A DNA stretch of 18,957 nucleotides, from contig JAEXEN010000006.1 of the NCBI GenBank assembly GCA_023400985.1, positions 1-18,957 on the forward strand, written 5' to 3'. Positions 14,065-18,957 of this stretch are shown one piece after another. Below the pieces are notes generated by a model. It ran no database searches, had not been told where the DNA came from, and was given only the letters and a program-made list of their open reading frames with translations. Within the stretch, counting starts at the first letter, position 1, and the number at the start of each line of letters is the position of its first letter. Both the position numbers and the translations under genes were made by a program. Source of the stretch: Bacillota bacterium (GTDB lineage: Bacteria > Bacillota > Clostridia > Christensenellales > CAG-138).

Positions 14065-15696
14065 ATGAGCAACCGTTTTTTTGAAATGGCGCAGCCGCAT
14101 AACGAGCCCGTGCTTTCCTACGCCCCGCATACGAAGGAGCGCGAAGAGCTGAAGCATGAACTCATGCGGCAGGAAAAGCAATGCATCGAAATACCGCTCA
14201 TCATCGGCGGCAAAGAGGTGTTCACGGGCAATAAAGCTAAGTGCGTTATGCCGCACGACCATAAGCATGTACTTTGCGAGTACCACATCGCGGGCGAAAA
14301 AGAGCTTAAAATGGCCGTGGACGCGGCGCTTGCGGCCAAGGCCGAATGGGAAGCGATGCCTTGGGTACAGCGCGCGAGCATCTTCAAAAAGGCGGCCGAT
14401 CTTTTGGCGGGGCCGTACAGGCAGGTCTTGAACGCCGCGACCATGCTCGGCCAGAGCAAAACCGCCTATCAAGCGGAAATCGACGCCGTGTGCGAGCTTT
14501 GCGACTTCTTCCGTTTCAACGCCTATTTTGCGCAGGAGATCTTCAAGCAGCAGCCCATATCTGTGCCTGGCGTCATCAACCGCACGGAATACCGCGCGCT
14601 CGACGGTTTCGTATGTGCCGTCACGCCGTTCAACTTTACTTCTATCGGCGGCAACCTGCCCACCGCGCCGGCCATGCTAGGTAATACCGTCGTCTGGAAG
14701 CCCGCTTCGAGCGCGGTGCTTTCCAATTATTATGTGATGAAGGTTTTGATGGAGGCGGGCCTGCCCGCGGGCGTCATCAACTTCGTTCCGAGCCGCGGGA
14801 GCGACGTAAGCAGGATAGTCCTTTCCCACAAAAAACTCGGCGGCTTCCATTTCACGGGCTCCACGGAGGTGTTCAGAAGCGTGTGGGCGCAGGTCGGAAA
14901 GGACATCGCAAACTACGAATCCTACCCGCGCCTTGTGGGCGAAACGGGCGGCAAGGATTTCGTATTCGCGCACCCCACCGCGCAGGTAGAGCCCCTCGTG
15001 GCGGCGCTCGTGCGCGGCGCGTTCGAGTTCCAGGGACAGAAATGCTCCGCCGCGAGCCGCGCCTTTGTCCCCGCGAGCCTTTGGGATGCGGTGAAACCGC
15101 GCCTTATCGCGGAAACGCAAAAGCTCAAAATGGGCGACGTGCGCGATTTCCGAAGCTTTATGGGCGCCGTCATCGACAAACCTGCATTTGAAAATATCAA
15201 GGGGTATATCGAGTTCGTGCGCGAAAGCGCTGACGCGAGCATACTCGCGGGCGGTAAATGCGACGATGAAAAGGGCTACTTCATCGAGCCCACCGTGATC
15301 GAGGCCAAATCCCCGTATTTCAAGACCATGGTCGAGGAGATTTTCGGGCCTGTGCTCACGGTCTTTGTGTATGACGACGACAAGCTCGACGAAGCGCTTT
15401 CCGTTTGCGATACCGCATCGCCCTACGCGCTCACCGGCGCGATCTTCGCGGCGGACCGCGCGGCCATCGAGCATATGGAAATGGCGCTTTCCCATAGCGC
15501 GGGCAATTTCTACATCAACGATAAACCCACCGGCGCCGTGGTGGGGCAGCAGCCCTTCGGCGGCGGCCGCGCGAGCGGCACCAACGATAAGGCGGGCAGC
15601 GCGCTTAACCTGAACCGCTGGCTCAGCCCCCGCGCCGTGAAGGAAAACCTCGCCCCGTCGAGCGCGATAGACTATCCGTTCATGGAAGAAAAATAA
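14065..15696 (+). CDS. pruA: Delta-1-pyrroline-5-carboxylate dehydrogenase (L-glutamate gamma-semialdehyde dehydrogenase), ALDH4 type
   Basis: A 543-residue NAD-dependent aldehyde dehydrogenase oxidising glutamate gamma-semialdehyde (open form of P5C) to L-glutamate, the second step of proline breakdown. Catalytic residues are Cys327 (GQKCSA) and Glu293 (GETGGK), 34 residues apart as in human ALDH4A1. Hallmark stretches of the ALDH4A1 type are present along the whole length: the N-terminal NEPVLSYAP, then AEIDAVCELCDFFRFNA, QPISVPG, TPFNFTSIGGN, EEIFGPV and NFYINDKPTGAVVGQQPFGG. The N-terminal extension and length match ALDH4 better than the shorter RocA type. An AAGGAG site precedes the ATG. 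It is transcribed away from the imino-acid dehydrogenase operon, with which it shares the upstream region, so the two probably form one proline-to-glutamate pathway. The symbol follows family usage (rocA is the Bacillus name). Confidence 0.95.
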   Translation: MSNRFFEMAQPHNEPVLSYAPHTKEREELKHELMRQEKQCIEIPLIIGGKEVFTGNKAKCVMPHDHKHVLCEYHIAGEKELKMAVDAALAAKAEWEAMPWVQRASIFKKAADLLAGPYRQVLNAATMLGQSKTAYQAEIDAVCELCDFFRFNAYFAQEIFKQQPISVPGVINRTEYRALDGFVCAVTPFNFTSIGGNLPTAPAMLGNTVVWKPASSAVLSNYYVMKVLMEAGLPAGVINFVPSRGSDVSRIVLSHKKLGGFHFTGSTEVFRSVWAQVGKDIANYESYPRLVGETGGKDFVFAHPTAQVEPLVAALVRGAFEFQGQKCSAASRAFVPASLWDAVKPRLIAETQKLKMGDVRDFRSFMGAVIDKPAFENIKGYIEFVRESADASILAGGKCDDEKGYFIEPTVIEAKSPYFKTMVEEIFGPVLTVFVYDDDKLDEALSVCDTASPYALTGAIFAADRAAIEHMEMALSHSAGNFYINDKPTGAVVGQQPFGGGRASGTNDKAGSALNLNRWLSPRAVKENLAPSSAIDYPFMEEK

Positions 15697-15711
15697 GCAA
15701 GTTAAAATTCA

Positions 15712-15751
15712 CATAGGGCCGCATCGGGATATATCCCAATGCGGCCCTATG
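15712..15751 (+). terminator. 40-bp near-perfect palindrome, probable terminator of the P5C dehydrogenase gene
   Basis: Outer arms CATAGGGCCGCAT (15712-15724) and ATGCGGCCCTATG (15739-15751) are perfect complements. A single mismatch separates them from an inner GGGATA/TATCCC palindrome. It starts 15 bases after the stop codon. It is not followed by a T-run on the plus strand, so intrinsic termination is plausible but unproven; its right end abuts the next promoter. Confidence 0.5.
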
Positions 15752-15758
15752 CTATAAT
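15750..15758 (+). promoter_or_regulatory. Extended -10 promoter of the sensor kinase gene
   Basis: TGCTATAAT is a perfect extended -10 element. Its TG lies in the last bases of the preceding palindrome and no clear -35 is present. The kinase ATG at 15786 follows after a short leader. Confidence 0.5.
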
Positions 15759-15785
15759 GAAGGAAAAACGCAAGAGGATTTGCCT

Positions 15786-17558
15786 ATGGAACGCGGGAAC
15801 AGGAAACGCGGCGCTGTGCGCGCGCCCTCCTTGAGATGGTGGCTCGTCTCCATGGTGACGGGGTTTTGGATACTGCCCATTATGCTTTTTACAGGCGTGA
15901 TGGGCTATTATGCCGTAAGGAACCTTCGCACGCAAATGACCGATACCGTTGTCACGAGCGTAGATAACGCCGTCGGAAACACCGCCGCCGCCGTTTCCTC
16001 CGCCATGGAAGCCTCTCGCGCATCCTCTTATGACCGCACCGTGCGCGACGCCTACGAGGCGTACATCGGCAACGGAGACGGCATCGTTCTTTATACCGCC
16101 GTGAGCGAATACCTCACGCGGCAGTATCGCTATAACGACGTGTTCATCACGACCATGCTCTATTTCTGCGAAAGTCCCGATACGGTTTACTACACCAACA
16201 ACCTTGCGCATACCAACGCCTACTCCAACGTGCGCGCCTATAAGGAGAACGCGCACCAAACGGTGATCAACGACGCGAAAAAAATCGGCACCGACGTTCG
16301 GTTTTTGGGAAACGACGGCCGGCTCTATATGATCCGCAATATCGTGGACAGTTCCTTCAAGCCCTACGCCGTGATCGTGATGGAGCTCGATACGGACGTG
16401 CTCTTCCAAAGCGCCGCCAATGTGGTATGGCTGAAAAACGCTTCGGTGCGTCTGGGCGACGCGGCTGTGACGCTGACGGGTACGGGCGCCGTTCTTCCTG
16501 AAACTTCCGCTGTCAAGAGCGGCATTTCCTATGTCATAAAGGACAATGTCTACGAGGTGAGCGCAAAGCTGAACGTGCCGCCAAACGACGTGGTGTTTGC
16601 CTTCGAGGTGGACGCGGCCCCCTTTGTGAGCGAGATCTCGAACTTTCGAAATCTCATACTGTCGATGTTCGTGCTGGCTATACCTTTGATGGCGGTTTTG
16701 ATCGTGACATTTTACAGGTATATCTCCGTACCGGTAAGCTCGCTTCTTTCTGCGGCGGAGGAAATACAAAAAGGGAAGCTCGGCTATCGCATCGAAGAGC
16801 ATCCGAAAAGCCGCGAGTTCATCTATTTGACCGACAGCTTCAACGCAATGTCAAAGAGCATGCACGAGCAGCTCGAAAAAAGCCGCAACGAGCAGATCGC
16901 GCTGCAGGACGCGCGCATCAAGGCGCTGCAATCGCAAATCAACCCGCACTTTCTCAACAATACCCTGGAGATCATCAACTGGGAGGCGCGCATGGCGGGC
17001 AACCTCAAGGTGTCGCACATGATCGAGGCGCTTTCCACCATGCTCTCGGCCGCCACGGCGCGGGGCACAAAAAGCACGGTGTATTTGAGCGAGGAGCTTT
17101 CCTATGTGGACGCGTATCTTTATATCATTTCCGTGCGGCTCGGGAAGCGCCTGAGCGTATCGCGCGAGATCGACGAATCGCTCCTCGTTGCGAGCGTGCC
17201 GCAGCTTGTGATGCAGCCGGTCGTGGAAAACGCCATCGAGCATGCGATCGTGCCGCGGCAGCGCGGCAAGCTTTCCATACGCGCCTATCAGGACGGCGGC
17301 GATCTCGTTTTGGAGATAGAAAACGACGGGGAAATGCGAGAAGCCGATCTAACGGCTATCGAAACGCTTTTAACATGGGACGGTAGAGGCGAATACACGC
17401 CCACCAAATCGGGCAGCCTCGGCATACGCAACGTGAACCAGCGCATCAAGATACTCTACGGCGTATCCTACGGGCTTACAATAGAAAACACGCCGCAAAA
17501 AACCACCCTCGCGCGCATCCGCCTGCCGCTCATCGACGGGGATAAGGAAAACGCCTGA
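15786..17558 (+). CDS. YesM-type membrane sensor histidine kinase
   Basis: A 590-residue two-component sensor kinase of the YesM/LytS-like class. A basic N-terminus leads to membrane segment 1 (about residues 18-42), then an extracytoplasmic domain of about 240 residues with no recognised ligand motif (Cache-like position), and membrane segment 2 (about 288-312). A HAMP linker follows (ISVPVSSLLSAAEEIQKGKLGYRI), then the His_kinase domain with phospho-accepting His388 in QINPHFLNNTLE. The C-terminal ATPase has Asn482 in PVVENAIEHAI and the G-box GSLGIRNVNQRI. Start 15786 follows AGAGGA at 7 bases; an in-frame TTG at 15780 is unlikely. YesM kinases normally pair with an AraC-type YesN regulator and control a sugar ABC transporter. 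No regulator gene follows here; the next gene is a sugar-binding lipoprotein. The regulator must be elsewhere or lost. Confidence 0.92.
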   Translation: MERGNRKRGAVRAPSLRWWLVSMVTGFWILPIMLFTGVMGYYAVRNLRTQMTDTVVTSVDNAVGNTAAAVSSAMEASRASSYDRTVRDAYEAYIGNGDGIVLYTAVSEYLTRQYRYNDVFITTMLYFCESPDTVYYTNNLAHTNAYSNVRAYKENAHQTVINDAKKIGTDVRFLGNDGRLYMIRNIVDSSFKPYAVIVMELDTDVLFQSAANVVWLKNASVRLGDAAVTLTGTGAVLPETSAVKSGISYVIKDNVYEVSAKLNVPPNDVVFAFEVDAAPFVSEISNFRNLILSMFVLAIPLMAVLIVTFYRYISVPVSSLLSAAEEIQKGKLGYRIEEHPKSREFIYLTDSFNAMSKSMHEQLEKSRNEQIALQDARIKALQSQINPHFLNNTLEIINWEARMAGNLKVSHMIEALSTMLSAATARGTKSTVYLSEELSYVDAYLYIISVRLGKRLSVSREIDESLLVASVPQLVMQPVVENAIEHAIVPRQRGKLSIRAYQDGGDLVLEIENDGEMREADLTAIETLLTWDGRGEYTPTKSGSLGIRNVNQRIKILYGVSYGLTIENTPQKTTLARIRLPLIDGDKENA

Positions 17559-17598
17559 TCGGCCTTGAAAGGGCCCGTCTTACCGCAGCGGATTACGC

Positions 17599-17617
17599 GG
17601 GTGGATGCTATCCGCCC
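17599..17617. repeat. REP-like palindromic element, copy 1
   Basis: Arms GGGTGGAT and ATCCGCCC pair (one T-G wobble) around a GCT loop and are followed by CTACAA. A second unit with the same build and the same CTACAA tail lies about 50 bases downstream. Such short GC-rich palindromes ending in CCCTAC are typical of dispersed extragenic repeats; copy number in this genome is unknown. Confidence 0.5.
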
Positions 17618-17650
17618 CTACAAAGAAACGCTACCTCGGCAATGATACGC

Positions 17651-17673
17651 GGCGGGATGAAAATCATCCCGCC
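17651..17673. repeat. REP-like palindromic element, copy 2
   Basis: Perfect arms GGCGGGATGA and TCATCCCGCC around an AAA loop, followed by CTACAA as in copy 1. Confidence 0.55.
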
Positions 17674-17786
17674 CTACAACAAAACGATACACCCGCATAT
17701 ACGCTCGCTGGTTCACGCACCTTTGCGGAACGGCAAAGCCGTTCCGGGGGGTCCGGGGACGAAGTCCCCGAAACTTAGGGGGATTA

Positions 17787-17816
17787 TTAAGGGGCCATAG
17801 CCCCTTAATTTATTTC
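17787..17816 (+). terminator. Probable intrinsic terminator after the sensor kinase
   Basis: Stem TTAAGGGGC (17787-17795) and GCCCCTTAA (17800-17808) with loop CATA is followed by TTTATTTC. It is the only hairpin of the array with a U-rich tail on the plus strand. It lies about 230 bases after the kinase stop, so it would end a long untranslated tail or the hairpin-array transcript. Confidence 0.5.
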
Positions 17817-17936
17817 GGCTTCGGCGACATGCGCGCCGAAACGGATGAAAGGCGTAGCCTTTCGTTCCTATCGCGGTTTGCAGCCCGAAAATGCGCAGCA
17901 TTTTAGGCAAACTGCGCAAAATCCGCCGCAGCGACC

Positions 17937-17968
17937 TCGCGGGCATGGCTCGCAAGCCATGCCCGCGA
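17937..17968. repeat. 14-bp perfect stem-loop, last member of the hairpin array
   Basis: Arms TCGCGGGCATGGCT (17937-17950) and AGCCATGCCCGCGA (17955-17968) are perfect complements around CGCA. It is the strongest stem in the region. It is not followed by a T-run in either direction, so a simple terminator is unlikely. Confidence 0.55.
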
Positions 17969-18042
17969 CAGCGAAGCTGAAATAAGCAACTAGGAACAAG
18001 AAAAAACAACTTAAGCACTAACAAGAAATCCTTGGGAGCGGG

Positions 18043-18048
18043 TACAAT
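18043..18048 (+). promoter_or_regulatory. Possible -10 box of the sugar-binding protein gene
   Basis: TACAAT lies about 100 bases before the ATG at 18152 and just upstream of the leader stem-loop. No convincing -35 is seen 16-18 bases upstream, so this is a weak call. Confidence 0.25.
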
Positions 18049-18064
18049 AATGTTGCAAATCAAC

Positions 18065-18118
18065 TTACCGTGCAAAATCGAACCGGTTCAATGCCGGCGG
18101 CACGGTTTTGTGCGGTAA
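18065..18118 (+). promoter_or_regulatory. Structured leader upstream of the sugar-binding protein gene
   Basis: TTACCG (18065-18070) pairs with CGGTAA (18113-18118), and CAAAATCG (18073-18080) with CGGTTTTG (18103-18110, one wobble). A symmetric TG/TG internal loop separates the two stems, and an inner CCGG/CCGG hairpin closes the top. The structure ends about 34 bases before the ATG. It has no T-run behind it, so it may be an mRNA-stabilising, riboregulatory or protein-binding element. It matches no riboswitch I recognise. Confidence 0.45.
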
Positions 18119-18151
18119 AATCGCTAAAATATCAGTACGGAGGAAATGTTC

Positions 18152-18957
18152 ATGAAGAAGATCATCACCCTGTTTCTGGTTGCCATGATGTGCCTGAGCG
18201 CGTTTGTGGCATGTGCGGCGCCCGCCGGTGAAGGCGAAGCTACGCCCGCTCCCGTCGAAAGCCAACCCCCCGCCGATACTCAGACGCCCGTAGAGCCGGC
18301 GGCCCCCGTTGAACTCAACGTCGTGACATCTTACGGCGGAGACGACGGCAACCGCGTCAACTACGAAGCCGGCATCGCCGCTTACGAAGCCGCCACCGGC
18401 AATACCGTGCTCGACGGTTCCGCCACCTCCAACGAGGAGTGGAAGGCCAAAGTCATGACCGACTTTGAGACCGGCACCGAGCCCGACGTATTGTTCTATT
18501 TCTCCGGCATCGACGCCAATAAGATCGTCGAGGCCAACAAGGTCGTATCCCTCGAGGAGATTCGTGCGGAGTATCCCGATTACGCTTCCAACATGAAGGA
18601 CGCCATGATCCCCGCCTCTCCCGTTGACGGCAAGCAGTACGCTATCCCCGTGAACGGCTACTGGGAAGGCATGTTCGTGAACAAGGCCGTGCTCGAGGCC
18701 GCCGGCGTTGCCGTGCCCGGCGCGGATTACACCTGGGATCAGTTCCTTGCGGACTGTGAGAAGATTAAAGCCGCCGGTTTCACCCCCGTCGCCGTCTCGC
18801 TCCAGGAGGTCCCGCATTATTGGTTTGAGTACACCGTTTTGAACAACGGCAACCTCGCCAACCATCTTGAAGTTCCCGCCGCTGCCGACGATGCCGTTGC
18901 AACCAAGTGGGCGAATGGCCTTGCCGACATCACCGAGCTTTACACCAAGGGCTATCT
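18152..18957 (+). CDS. Lipoprotein sugar-binding protein of a carbohydrate ABC transporter (3' partial)
   Basis: The open frame runs off the right edge; 268 residues are visible. Residues 1-21 form a lipoprotein signal peptide (MKK, hydrophobic core, FVAC with lipidated Cys21), followed by a Pro/Ala/Glu-rich tether (about residues 22-52). The mature part begins ELNVVTSYGGDDGN and continues with the ABC solute-binding family 1 pattern: AYEAATGNTV, then EEWKAKVMTDFETGTEPDV, YAIPVNGYWEGMFVNKAVLEAAG and YTWDQFLADCEKIKAAG. It should bind an oligosaccharide or sugar outside the cell and deliver it to permeases expected downstream. A GGAGG site lies 8 bases before the ATG at 18152; an in-frame ATG at 18146 is too close to it. 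The YesM kinase upstream probably senses the same sugar. Confidence 0.9.
   Translation, partial: MKKIITLFLVAMMCLSAFVACAAPAGEGEATPAPVESQPPADTQTPVEPAAPVELNVVTSYGGDDGNRVNYEAGIAAYEAATGNTVLDGSATSNEEWKAKVMTDFETGTEPDVLFYFSGIDANKIVEANKVVSLEEIRAEYPDYASNMKDAMIPASPVDGKQYAIPVNGYWEGMFVNKAVLEAAGVAVPGADYTWDQFLADCEKIKAAGFTPVAVSLQEVPHYWFEYTVLNNGNLANHLEVPAAADDAVATKWANGLADITELYTKGY

Larger units (their letters stand above)
17726..17968. repeat. Array of seven hairpins in the non-coding stretch after the sensor kinase
   Basis: The stretch 17559-18151 has no gene. Its core is a run of near-adjacent stems: CGGAACGGC/GCCGTTCCG (17726-17746, loop AAA), CGGGGAC/GTCCCCG (17754-17770, loop GAA), TTAAGGGGC/GCCCCTTAA (17787-17808), TTCGGCG/CGCCGAA (17820-17840), GAAAGGC/GCCTTTC (17847-17863, loop GTA), AAAATGC/GCATTTT (17888-17904, loop GCA, enclosed by GTTTGC/GCAAAC), and a 14-bp stem at 17937-17968 (loop CGCA). 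The density and perfect pairing suggest a structured RNA or a composite extragenic repeat rather than chance. No known RNA family is recognised. Confidence 0.55.

Noticed and set aside
17599..17968. CRISPR array
   Set aside because: The stems differ in sequence and spacing; there is no constant repeat with regular spacers and no cas gene.
17713..18075. 120-codon open frame on the minus strand across the hairpin array
   Set aside because: Its translation is basic and low-complexity, follows the palindromes and has no ribosome binding site; palindromic repeats often give such frames.
18065..18865. 266-codon minus-strand frame opposite the sugar-binding protein gene
   Set aside because: The plus-strand frame has a lipoprotein signal, ribosome binding site and clear family motifs; the opposite frame is Gly/Val-rich shadow sequence.

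Overview
The window looks like a chromosomal stretch of an anaerobic Gram-positive bacterium, probably a Clostridia-class gut or host-associated species. The supporting signs are strong AGGAGG-type ribosome binding sites, tightly packed directional operons, a YesM-type sensor kinase next to a lipoprotein sugar-binding protein, two split nucleoside-type ABC permeases and an OFA-type MFS carrier. This assignment is inference from gene content and style. No rRNA, tRNA, CRISPR array, phage gene or insertion sequence was seen.

Region 1 (1-10440, + strand) is one long, apparently co-transcribed catabolic operon entering from the left edge. It holds two BMP/nucleoside-type ABC permeases, two paralogous PfkB-fold sugar kinases, a SIS-domain protein, a double-domain YjbQ (UPF0047) protein, a second SIS-domain protein, a single-domain YjbQ-like protein, a DMT/RhaT-like permease, a HAD phosphohydrolase or mutase, and an MFS carrier. 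The kinase step is duplicated and the SIS-YjbQ pair is duplicated. Kinase plus two-domain SIS enzyme is the logic known from Amadori-product (fructosamine) catabolism: phosphorylation followed by deglycation or isomerisation. YjbQ proteins are not known to me as part of that pathway. Both kinases carry Asn where PfkB enzymes normally have the catalytic Asp. Only one of the three YjbQ domains keeps the family histidines. This duplicated kinase/SIS/YjbQ cassette is the best candidate for an undescribed system here.

Region 2 (10511-13811, - strand) is a five-gene redox operon: a small [2Fe-2S] subunit, a pyridine-nucleotide-disulfide-type FAD subunit, a two-cluster ferredoxin subunit, a BFD-like [2Fe-2S] subunit and a DAO-type FAD subunit. 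Divergent from it lies a delta-1-pyrroline-5-carboxylate dehydrogenase of the ALDH4 type (14065-15696). Together they most simply make a proline-type (imino acid) dehydrogenase complex feeding P5C to glutamate. The 250-base divergent region carries promoters in both directions and a perfect 12-bp inverted repeat.

Region 3 (15700-18957, + strand) has a large palindrome overlapping an extended -10 promoter, a YesM-type membrane histidine kinase with no response regulator beside it, a roughly 590-base non-coding stretch packed with hairpins (two REP-like elements, a likely terminator and a series of perfect stems), and a structured leader preceding a lipoprotein sugar-binding protein that runs off the right edge.
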